A program made the position numbers and the translations under genes. The notes below the pieces were generated by a model. It made no database searches, had not been told where the DNA came from, and saw only the letters and a program-made list of their open reading frames with translations. From the NCBI GenBank assembly GCA_938041615.1, contig CALISV010000164.1, positions 1 through 7,085 of the forward strand: a stretch of 7,085 bases of DNA. The letters are read 5' to 3'. Of this stretch, positions 1 to 4,974 are shown piece after piece. The stretch's first letter is position 1; every line of letters begins with the position of its first letter. This DNA is from an uncultured Campylobacter sp. Lineage in GTDB: Bacteria; Campylobacterota; Campylobacteria; Campylobacterales; Campylobacteraceae.

Positions 1-65
1 CTACCAGAGCGTTAAATTTAGCGTTCGCGGCGGTAAATTTTAGCTCTGAGTCCGCCGCGAGGTAG
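1..65. repeat. Nested inverted repeats downstream of the DUF417 gene, possible terminator or alternative-fold element
   Basis: A GC-rich perfect 9-bp inverted repeat, TCGCGGCGG at 25-33 and CCGCCGCGA at 52-60, is enclosed by CTACC at 1-5 and GGTAG at 61-65. A second, incompatible pairing exists between 6-20 and 34-47, AGAGC...AAATTTA against TAAATTT...GCTCT. The element lies 18 bp beyond the stop codon of the minus-strand DUF417 gene, so it would sit in that transcript's 3' end. No T-run follows the GC stem on the minus strand, so it is not a textbook intrinsic terminator. The window edge cuts off whatever lies to the left. Confidence 0.45.
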
Positions 66-82
66 AATTTTAGCTTTATAAT

Positions 83-703
83 TTACTTCGAAAGACTTTG
101 CAGCCACTTTTTAGCCGCATCCGCAGCCGCTATCAAACCGCCGCACATCATTATCAGATCCTTTATCACCAGCCTGCCCGCGCCAGAGAGATACGGGAAG
201 CCGTGGTTCGGGCTCTCTGTTATGCCGAGGGCGGGATTGCCCAAATTCGGCACCCAGGTTTCGGGCGTCGTTATCAAAAACGATAGCGTAACGATAGCCA
301 TACCGAAGGTCAAAAGTCCGCCTACGACGCCAATTTTAGGGAACCATATGCCAAGCAGCACTAGCGTACCGATAGTGCAGATGATCGCGCCGATCAGGTA
401 CGAAACCACGTAAGTTCCGTTTTGTTTGTGCCACTCGATGTTTTTAGGCACGACCAAGCCTTCCGGATTTTTGTGTAGGTTGTACTCGGCGACCATTTTG
501 CCCTTGCCGTTATCTACGATATCTTTTTTGCTATACATGTAGCTAAAAAACGGGCTATTGGTTACAAACGGCACGATACCGTCAGCCTCGTATTGCACGA
601 CTTTGAGTCCGCCTATCCACGCCATCACGATAAAAATCGCGACGCTAACGTAGTTTACGAAATATTTTTGCGAGCCTGCTAGGGCTTGTAAAAATTTTTG
701 CAT
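83..703 (-). CDS. DUF417 family inner-membrane protein (RclC/YkgB-like)
   Basis: This is a 206-residue integral membrane protein of the DUF417 family, whose E. coli member RclC (YkgB) belongs to the reactive-chlorine resistance regulon; its biochemical activity is not settled. Hydrophobic helices lie at about residues 14-34, 98-120, 123-145 and 178-196. Family signatures as I remember them from E. coli are present: YEADGIVPFVTNSP (38-51), SFLITTPETWVP (141-152) and HGFPYLSGAGRLVIKD (167-182). The length is close to that of RclC (about 197). The loop at residues 55-97 is polar and is probably the large loop between helices 1 and 2. The ATG is preceded by AAGGAA with a short spacer, and no better upstream start is seen. 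The gene stands alone, with two TATAAT boxes and a Fur-like site upstream. No rclA, rclB or rclR partner is visible. Family assignment is firm; a role in oxidant stress is inference. Confidence 0.93.
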   Translation of the reverse strand: MQKFLQALAGSQKYFVNYVSVAIFIVMAWIGGLKVVQYEADGIVPFVTNSPFFSYMYSKKDIVDNGKGKMVAEYNLHKNPEGLVVPKNIEWHKQNGTYVVSYLIGAIICTIGTLVLLGIWFPKIGVVGGLLTFGMAIVTLSFLITTPETWVPNLGNPALGITESPNHGFPYLSGAGRLVIKDLIMMCGGLIAAADAAKKWLQSLSK

Positions 704-765
704 TAAGTTCCTTTTAGGGTGATTTTTATAATTTTAATTAGACTGTATATTTAAAACTATATAAA

Positions 766-782
766 ATTATAACGGGATTATA
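766..782 (-). promoter_or_regulatory. Tandem -10 boxes for the DUF417 gene
   Basis: On the minus strand two perfect TATAAT hexamers occur at 782-777 and 771-766, 11 bp (one helical turn) apart, in AT-rich DNA. Campylobacter sigma-70 promoters rely on the -10 box and periodic T-rich upstream DNA and usually lack a -35 box, which fits. The proximal box would start transcription near 759, giving a leader of about 56 nt before the ATG at 703. Which box is used cannot be told from sequence. Confidence 0.55.
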
Positions 783-805
783 TATAAATCATATAAAATT
801 CGGCT

Positions 806-824
806 TAAAAAGATAAGCATTATC
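806..824. promoter_or_regulatory. Fur-box-like operator
   Basis: The 19 bases at 806-824 match the classical Fur box (GATAATGATAATCATTATC) at 15 of 19 positions by eye. The core GATAAGCATTATC (812-824) is a near-palindrome of GATAA and TTATC around a 3-base centre. It lies about 25-40 bp upstream of the tandem -10 boxes of the DUF417 gene, an upstream rather than overlapping position. It also precedes a possible plus-strand TATAAT at 879-884. The AT-rich background raises the chance of a coincidental match, so this is only a candidate for iron or related metal control. Confidence 0.4.
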
Positions 825-895
825 ATAAATGGAAACTTTAATTACATTTTAGTTTTGGATTAAGCAAGATTTTAAATTTATAATATCTTTATCCG

Positions 896-929
896 CAAAT
901 AGCCGCCAAAACACACTAAAGGCTATTTG
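896..929. repeat. 9-bp inverted repeat, 16-nt loop
   Basis: CAAATAGCC at 896-904 is perfectly complementary to GGCTATTTG at 921-929, with a 16-nt loop. It begins a few bases after the start point predicted by the plus-strand TATAAT at 879-884 and would be the first hairpin of such a transcript. No T-run follows on either strand, so it is not a standard terminator. Confidence 0.5.
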
Positions 930-1010
930 GTAGATTTGGCTAGTCTATATGGGTGGATTAATAGCAAAACTTGCGTTAAATTTAAGACTTGATCTCTAGC
1001 CGCCAAAACC

Positions 1011-1026
1011 AAAACGAGCTCGTTTT
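1011..1026. repeat. Perfect 16-bp palindrome
   Basis: AAAACGAGCTCGTTTT reads identically on both strands. In RNA it would make at most a 6-bp stem with an AGCT loop. On the minus strand it is followed by GG and TTTT, about 120 nt beyond the priA stop, so it could be a weak terminator for priA; it could also be a protein-binding site. Neither role is demonstrated. Confidence 0.4.
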
Positions 1027-1146
1027 AGCTCAAATTTTGACACCAAGCCGAACGTGAAATTTGATTTTACGAACCTTGCAAAACATTTAAGACGCTTTCT
1101 AGCCATCCAAATTAAACATCAAAAATCAAACAAAAAGAAATCAAAT

Positions 1147-3234
1147 TTACGAGAAATTTATCGGATCCATATCGACGTCAAAGCCGTGTGCGGCGCAGAT
1201 ACGAGCGGCTTTTATAAGCGGAGCGTGAGAGGCACAACGCAGTAAAATCTCAAAACGGTATTTACCGCCGAGGATCTCGATCGCGCACTTGCCATGCCCG
1301 ACTATCTCGAGCGAGGTTTCGGCGGCGCGTAAATTTTCAAGCTCGGCTACGCAAATTTCAAGCCTTTGCTTTGCCGTCTGCTCGATTTTTTCAGAAACGA
1401 TAACTCGTAAAAGCCTAGCAAACGGCGGATATATCGGCTCTCTAGCAAGAATCTCCTCGTCCAAAAACGCATCGTAGTCCGCGATAAAATTTTCAAAAAA
1501 CTCCCGTTGCCTGCTCTGCACGACCACGCGCCCCTCGCCCGAGCGACCAGCCCTGCCCGCCACCTGCATCGCCAGCGCTAGTGTCCGCTCGCGAGCGCGA
1601 AAATCAGGAAAATTTAGCAGCTCATCTACACCCATGATGACGGCAAGATCCACGTTGTGGTAGTCGTGCCCTTTGCTCAGCATCTGCGTGCCGACGAGCG
1701 CGTCTATCTCGCCCGCGTTAAAGGCTTTTAGCGTCTTTTCGAGCTTGTTTTGAGTCGTGATCTCGTCGCGGTCGAATTTCTCGATCCTAGCCGCTGGAAA
1801 AGCCAAGCGTAAGGCCTCCGTTAGCTCGTCGGTGCCGATTTTTTTCGCCTCGATCATCTCGCTGCCGCACTTCTCGCACGAGCACGTCGCAGCCGTCGTA
1901 AAGCCGCAGTACTGGCACTTTAGCAAATTTCGCTTTTTATAAAAGCTCATCCCGACGCTACAAAACGGGCACTTTATCGTGCTGCCGCACTCACGGCACG
2001 ATAGATAGCGAAAGTTCGCGCGCGTCGGTAAAAATATGACCGCCTGCTTGCCGCCAGCAAAACTCGCCGCGAGCTCATCCGAAATCACATCGCTTAGCCC
2101 CGTCTCGCTCTCGTCGTAGATAAATTTTTTCTCACTTTTAAAAAACGTTCCTCTCAGCCTAAAATGGGGCTGCTTTTTGAAGCTCACGACGCTTGGCGTG
2201 GCAGAGCCAAGTACGACTTTCACGTCAAATTTGCTCGCTAAAAATAGCGCGAGGTCGCGGGCGTTATAGTGCGGATTTTGCGCGGATTTGTAGCTGTCGT
2301 CGTGCTCCTCGTCGACGATGATGAGTCCAAGCTCGGTAAACGGCAAAAACAGCGCCGAACGCGCGCCTGCGATCAAATTTATCTCGCGACTCTGAAATTT
2401 TTGCAGGATCTCGCCGCGCTTTTTCGGCGTTATTTTGGAGTGCCATACGCCAAATTTCTCGCTAAAGTAGTTTTTTAGTCGTTTCGTCATCTGCGGTGTG
2501 AGCGAGATTTCAGGCATCAAAAGCAAAACCTGTTTGCCCGCTAGTAGATATTCGCGGATAAGGGAAAAATAAATCTCGCTTTTACCGCTTCCCGTATCGC
2601 CGAAAATCAAACTCGTTTTATGGTTTTTTGCAAAATTCAGCGCTTCTAGTTGATCTTGGTTTAGGTTTGGGATTTTTGAAAAAAACTCCGTCGTAGCTGA
2701 TTGGTCGGTGTTTATTTTTGGCGACCGTGCGGGATTATAAAAATTTAATTTAGTAGCAATACTCTCATTTAATTTCAAATTTTCTTGCAAGCTATTATTA
2801 TTTAAATTTTGGGGCAAATTTGGCTGCGATATTTCGTTTAATTCCGTAGTCAAATTTAACTCTTTGTTATAGTCAAATTTTGTATTTATCTCGTTTTTGT
2901 CGCTCAAAATTTGCGCTTGCGTCAAATTCTGCAAGCAAGACGTATCAATCTCTAGCGGAGTAAAAAGTCCGGCCGCGATAGATAAATTTACGACATAGTA
3001 ATGCGAGATAAATTTCAAAAGCGAAATTTGTATCGGCGTAAGCGTAGCAGGTAAAATTTCTAAAATTTCAAGCGTTTTAAAATTCGGCTCGGCCACGCTT
3101 TGGAGGACGTAGCCGATAGTTTTTTTATTTTTTATATTGATTAAGACTTGGGTAAAATTGGGTATTTTAAAATCTGAACAATATGTAAGCGGCTTAAGAT
3201 TTAAGCCACTTGGAATTATTTGGTAGTAGAGCAT
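1147..3234 (-). CDS. priA: Primosomal protein N' (replication restart helicase PriA)
   Basis: PriA is the 3'-5' helicase that recognises abandoned replication forks and starts reloading of the replicative helicase. From the ATG at 3234 the protein has 695 residues. The N-terminal 3'-end binding domain covers about 1-98. Walker A GDTGSGKS is at 212-219 (Lys218) and the DEEH box at 308-311. The eight zinc-binding cysteines are C413, C416, C422, C425, C440, C443, C453 and C456. The helicase motifs VGTQMLSKGHD and QVAGRAGRSG follow, and the C-terminal domain ends DVDMDPINFS, as in other PriA proteins. I chose the ATG over a TTG six codons upstream because MLYYQIIPSG aligns with usual PriA starts and GGAG sits just before it; the spacing of two bases is tight. 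The ATG overlaps the stop of the upstream pseudopilin (TAATG). Residues about 100-185 are Asn/Leu-rich low complexity where E. coli has a winged-helix domain. Confidence 0.97.
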   Translation of the reverse strand: MLYYQIIPSGLNLKPLTYCSDFKIPNFTQVLINIKNKKTIGYVLQSVAEPNFKTLEILEILPATLTPIQISLLKFISHYYVVNLSIAAGLFTPLEIDTSCLQNLTQAQILSDKNEINTKFDYNKELNLTTELNEISQPNLPQNLNNNSLQENLKLNESIATKLNFYNPARSPKINTDQSATTEFFSKIPNLNQDQLEALNFAKNHKTSLIFGDTGSGKSEIYFSLIREYLLAGKQVLLLMPEISLTPQMTKRLKNYFSEKFGVWHSKITPKKRGEILQKFQSREINLIAGARSALFLPFTELGLIIVDEEHDDSYKSAQNPHYNARDLALFLASKFDVKVVLGSATPSVVSFKKQPHFRLRGTFFKSEKKFIYDESETGLSDVISDELAASFAGGKQAVIFLPTRANFRYLSCRECGSTIKCPFCSVGMSFYKKRNLLKCQYCGFTTAATCSCEKCGSEMIEAKKIGTDELTEALRLAFPAARIEKFDRDEITTQNKLEKTLKAFNAGEIDALVGTQMLSKGHDYHNVDLAVIMGVDELLNFPDFRARERTLALAMQVAGRAGRSGEGRVVVQSRQREFFENFIADYDAFLDEEILAREPIYPPFARLLRVIVSEKIEQTAKQRLEICVAELENLRAAETSLEIVGHGKCAIEILGGKYRFEILLRCASHAPLIKAARICAAHGFDVDMDPINFS

Positions 3235-3647
3235 TACTCCAATTCTTGACAAAATTGACCGGCCTCGTTATCGGCACACACAAAAGTTCCAGTATTTTGA
3301 GTGTACGTAAAAGTAGCCGCTCTGTTCCTCAATGTAAAAACATAGACATTAGCTGCGCTACTAGTCCAGCCACTTTGCCTACTAGGAACTATACCGTTTT
3401 GTAAAACTCCTTCAAAAAGTACATCATTATTTGTACCCTCAAGAGCTGGATACGCGAATCTACCGGATAACATATTGGTATTGTATGAGTTTATTATCGC
3501 GCTTCTTATAGATGCTATGTCAGATTTTGCTCGCGTGATTATTGCATCGTCCCTAGTAACAAACAGTCTAGGCACTGCTACTCCAGCCAAAATACCTATA
3601 ATAACTATTACAAAAACAAGTTCAATTAACGTAAAAGCGCGTCTCAT
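3234..3647 (-). CDS. Prepilin-type pseudopilin, small, coupled to priA
   Basis: This 137-residue protein has a type IV prepilin N-terminus: a short leader MRRA, predicted cleavage before Phe5, Glu9 at mature position +5, and a hydrophobic helix to about residue 25. The -1 residue is Ala rather than the commoner Gly. Cys124 and Cys133 near the C-terminus could form the disulfide loop typical of pilins. It is clearly a paralogue of the pseudopilin encoded just upstream: both read AVPRL, then TRDDA after the helix and GRF further on. AAGGG precedes the ATG by five bases. The stop overlaps the priA start by one base. Such proteins are matured by prepilin peptidase and, in campylobacters, are associated with type II secretion-like DNA uptake; that role is inferred here. 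In C. jejuni the gene before priA is, from memory, a competence gene (ctsX), but I do not see enough to use that name. Confidence 0.88.
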   Translation of the reverse strand: MRRAFTLIELVFVIVIIGILAGVAVPRLFVTRDDAIITRAKSDIASIRSAIINSYNTNMLSGRFAYPALEGTNNDVLFEGVLQNGIVPSRQSGWTSSAANVYVFTLRNRAATFTYTQNTGTFVCADNEAGQFCQELE

Positions 3648-3708
3648 TGAGGCCCTTTCTTGATATAAAGGATTATTAAAAATAAGTAAAAATGGGTAGG
3701 TAAAATTT

Positions 3709-3734
3709 AAAAAGGGCTCAATCTAGTCGAGCCC
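3709..3734 (-). terminator. Rho-independent terminator after the first pseudopilin
   Basis: On the minus strand GGGCTC (3734-3729) pairs with GAGCCC (3719-3714) across a 9-nt loop, followed directly by TTTTT and further A/T-rich sequence. It lies about 30 nt beyond the stop of the larger pseudopilin gene and 62 nt before the ATG of the smaller one. It should end most transcripts of the first pilin and make the second pilin plus priA depend on read-through or a separate promoter. Confidence 0.8.
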
Positions 3735-3763
3735 AACATTTCTAAATAAACAGACCAAAGGTA

Positions 3764-4309
3764 TTATCTAACTACAGATAGTCCTGTAATCTGTACACCA
3801 TTGGCAGCAGGAGCAGCTTCCCATTGGTTTGTACCAGCATTAAATGTTTGACCTACAAATTGTGCATTCATATATTTTTGAATCTCTGGATCAGCTATAA
3901 CTTTTACACAAATAGGCGCAGCTGCATCAGCACCAGCCGCTATAGTTACAAATGCTGGCGTTCTAGTGGTTGCGTTATTTACCTCTGGAGTAAGTGTGAA
4001 TGCTAGGCAGTTTTTGCCGGCTGATTGTAGGTTTCCAGTCGCTGTTCCATTCGCTGTTCCATTGGCAGCTATAGTAAGATCACCACCGCCATTAATAACA
4101 ACGTTACTCATTTGTGCCTTTGTACCAAATCTTCCTTGTGAAGTATAGTAAGCTCCGATATCGCTTATTAAAGTACTTACGTTTGTTGCAGCTTTTGCTA
4201 TCTCAGCGTCATCACGAGTTGCAGTTAGTCTTGGTACTGCTACAGCAGCTAAAATACCTAAAATAACGATCACGAAGATCAACTCAATCATTGTAAAACC
4301 TTTTCTCAT
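3764..4309 (-). CDS. Prepilin-type pseudopilin, larger paralogue
   Basis: This 181-residue protein begins MRKG|FTMIEL, a canonical prepilin peptidase site with Gly at -1 and Glu at mature +5, followed by a hydrophobic helix to about residue 26. Cys101 and Cys134 may form a disulfide. The mature domain is rich in Ala, Thr, Asn and Gly and contains two exact NGTA repeats at 83-90, encoded by a 12-bp DNA tandem. It shares AVPRL..TRDDA and GRF with the smaller pseudopilin downstream, suggesting an ancient duplication. AAGGAG stands six bases before the ATG, a strong ribosome site, and the gene has its own promoter and terminator, so it is probably the more abundant of the two. The likely role is a pilus or pseudopilus subunit in the inner membrane and periplasm, perhaps for DNA uptake. 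A minor pilin of some other secretion system cannot be excluded. Confidence 0.92.
   Translation of the reverse strand: MRKGFTMIELIFVIVILGILAAVAVPRLTATRDDAEIAKAATNVSTLISDIGAYYTSQGRFGTKAQMSNVVINGGGDLTIAANGTANGTATGNLQSAGKNCLAFTLTPEVNNATTRTPAFVTIAAGADAAAPICVKVIADPEIQKYMNAQFVGQTFNAGTNQWEAAPAANGVQITGLSVVR
4039..4062. repeat. 12-bp tandem repeat inside the larger pseudopilin gene
   Basis: TCGCTGTTCCAT occurs twice head to tail. On the coding strand it gives two NGTA tetrapeptides, and a third degenerate copy (TGN) follows in the protein. The unit is a multiple of three, so slippage would change length without breaking the frame. Confidence 0.8.
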
Positions 4310-4330
4310 ATGAGACTCCTTGTACGAATT

Positions 4331-4348
4331 CTACATACACTTATGTAG
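4331..4348 (-). other. 5' leader hairpin of the larger pseudopilin mRNA
   Basis: CTACAT and ATGTAG form a 6-bp stem with a 6-nt loop. The stem starts about three nucleotides after the start point predicted from the TATAAT at 4363-4358. A hairpin this close to the 5' end is the arrangement known to protect abundant bacterial messages from decay. It leaves the ribosome site AAGGAG unpaired. The role is inferred. Confidence 0.5.
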
Positions 4349-4357
4349 TTAAACGGA

Positions 4358-4363
4358 ATTATA
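4358..4363 (-). promoter_or_regulatory. -10 box of the larger pseudopilin gene
   Basis: A perfect TATAAT on the minus strand (4363-4358) follows a T-rich stretch (TTTTATTTTCTTTTAAG) about 10-25 bp upstream, the periodic T-rich pattern of Campylobacter sigma-70 promoters. Transcription would start near 4351, about 40 nt before the ATG. No sigma-54 (GG-GC) element was seen. Confidence 0.7.
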
Positions 4364-4440
4364 CGACTTTTAACTTAAAAGAAAATAAAATGGCAATAAA
4401 TTTATAAGGAGCGTGTAAAAACGAAACGAAAGTGCAAATT

Positions 4441-4665
4441 TTAGCCGATCTCTTTGCTGAGTTTTTGAGCCAGTGAGCGCAGTTCGCGCTCTTGTTGGTA
4501 GTTTTCATAGCATTTTTGCACAAAGGCACTAAGTAGTTCTTTTACATCAAGATATCTTTTGCCCTCCGTAAAAGTATCCCACTCGCGTTCAAAGCTTTGC
4601 GCAAATTCGTCTTCGAGGCTGATAGTATAAGAAGTAGAGGCGATTTTGACCGTTATTTTTCTCAT
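4441..4665 (-). CDS. Small protein, possibly ZapA-like (FtsZ-associated)
   Basis: A 74-residue acidic/basic protein with no membrane segment. The N-terminus alternates as a beta hairpin (ITVKIASTSYTISLEDE, about 4-20), and the rest is helical with a final charged helix (about 54-73). This strand-then-long-helix plan with the V.I....Y.I...E pattern resembles ZapA, which tethers and bundles FtsZ filaments at the division ring. It is shorter than E. coli ZapA (109), with a short C-terminal coiled coil. The start lies 7 bp after the stop of the coiled-coil gene, and no clear Shine-Dalgarno precedes it (only GGGAAAA, far away), which suggests translational coupling. From memory the same locus in C. 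jejuni carries two small unassigned genes between uvrB and priA. The gene is real with good confidence; the ZapA assignment is tentative. Confidence 0.7.
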   Translation of the reverse strand: MRKITVKIASTSYTISLEDEFAQSFEREWDTFTEGKRYLDVKELLSAFVQKCYENYQQERELRSLAQKLSKEIG

Positions 4666-4672
4666 AGCTTAT

Positions 4673-4909
4673 TTATTTTCCCAGTACCGCTTCGATCTTA
4701 CGGATGACATCGTCGCTCTCGGTGTTTTTAGCTCTTAGATCTTCTTCTAGGCGTGCGATTTGATTACTCTTGGCTTCGTTTTGTGCTTTTACGCTTACTA
4801 GCTCGTTGCGTAGAGATTCATTTTCATCGCAGACTTCGTTATATCTAGCTAGCAGGTCGTTTACTCTATCAGTTAGGGTATTTAGCACTTTATCGTCGTC
4901 AAACATCAT
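4673..4909 (-). CDS. Small coiled-coil protein, possibly ZapB/TIGR02449-like
   Basis: A 78-residue, highly charged, almost entirely helical protein with heptad-like spacing of Leu/Val/Ile from about 9 to 76 and no membrane segment. The pattern L..RV..LL.RY....EN..LR.EL recalls the small coiled-coil proteins (ZapB, TIGR02449) that in other proteobacteria are encoded immediately before zapA, the order seen here. Cys27 is the only cysteine. The start is ATGATG: AAGGA lies 3 bases before the first Met and 6 before the second, so the second (4906) may be the real one. It is the first gene of a leftward unit with the ZapA-like gene and faces uvrB across a 65-bp divergent region. Composition alone makes many coiled coils look alike, so the function is inference. 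Confidence 0.72.
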   Translation of the reverse strand: MMFDDDKVLNTLTDRVNDLLARYNEVCDENESLRNELVSVKAQNEAKSNQIARLEEDLRAKNTESDDVIRKIEAVLGK

Positions 4910-4925
4910 TTTTCCTTAGTTTTGG

Positions 4926-4931
4926 TATAAT
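4926..4931 (+). promoter_or_regulatory. -10 box of uvrB
   Basis: A TATAAT preceded by T-rich DNA (TTTTTCCTTAGTTTTGG) predicts a start near 4938, about 37 nt before the uvrB ATG. AAGG at 4965-4968, six bases before the ATG, is the ribosome site. No LexA-type operator is seen; campylobacters are generally described as lacking LexA, so SOS control is not expected. Confidence 0.65.
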
Positions 4932-4939
4932 TTTACGTA

Positions 4940-4945
4940 ATTGTA
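4940..4945 (-). promoter_or_regulatory. -10 box of the leftward coiled-coil/ZapA-like unit
   Basis: On the minus strand TACAAT (4945-4940) follows a T-run (CTTTTTTTGT), giving a start near 4933 and a leader of about 24 nt. It lies only 8 bp from the uvrB -10 box, with the palindrome TTACGTAA (4933-4940) between and partly inside them, so the two promoters occupy the same DNA. Confidence 0.5.
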
Positions 4946-4974
4946 ACAAAAAAAGCTGATTTTTAAGGTAAAAA

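Larger units (their letters stand above)
830..1146. other. Gene-free intergenic stretch between the DUF417 gene and priA
   Basis: No convincing coding region is seen on either strand. The plus-strand open frame from 1054 runs into the priA 3' end out of frame and has no family features. What the stretch holds is a lone plus-strand TATAAT at 879-884, a 9-bp inverted repeat at 896-929, a 13-bp direct repeat (TAGCCGCCAAAAC at 900-912 and 997-1009), and a perfect 16-bp palindrome at 1011-1026. No clear intrinsic terminator for priA is found between 1027 and 1146. Confidence 0.6.

Noticed and set aside
1..65. Possible 3' end of a plus-strand gene entering from the left (open in frame 3 to the TAG at 63-65)
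   Set aside because: Only about 20 codons are visible, the residues match no family I recognise, and the stretch is explained by inverted repeats.
765..785. PerR-box-like sequence (TTATAA...ATTATA)
   Set aside because: The half-site spacing does not fit the 15-bp PerR consensus, and the bases are better explained as tandem -10 boxes in AT-rich DNA.
949..999. 16-codon plus-strand reading frame starting ATGGGTGGA
   Set aside because: No ribosome binding site, no conserved feature, and too short to support.
1054..1245. 63-codon plus-strand open frame overlapping the priA 3' end
   Set aside because: Antisense to well-supported priA sequence, low-complexity Lys-rich start, and no ribosome site.
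2264..2478. Overlapping open frames on both strands within priA
   Set aside because: They are shadows of the conserved helicase region around the DEEH box.
3648..3708. Promoter for the small pseudopilin and priA
   Set aside because: The AT-rich leader has weak candidates (TTTAATAAT, TTATAT), but none stands out enough to report as a feature.
3234..4309. N-glycosylation sequons (D/E-x-N-x-S/T) in the two pseudopilins
   Set aside because: Each Asn-x-Ser/Thr checked lacks an acidic residue at -2, so no Campylobacter PglB-type site is supported.
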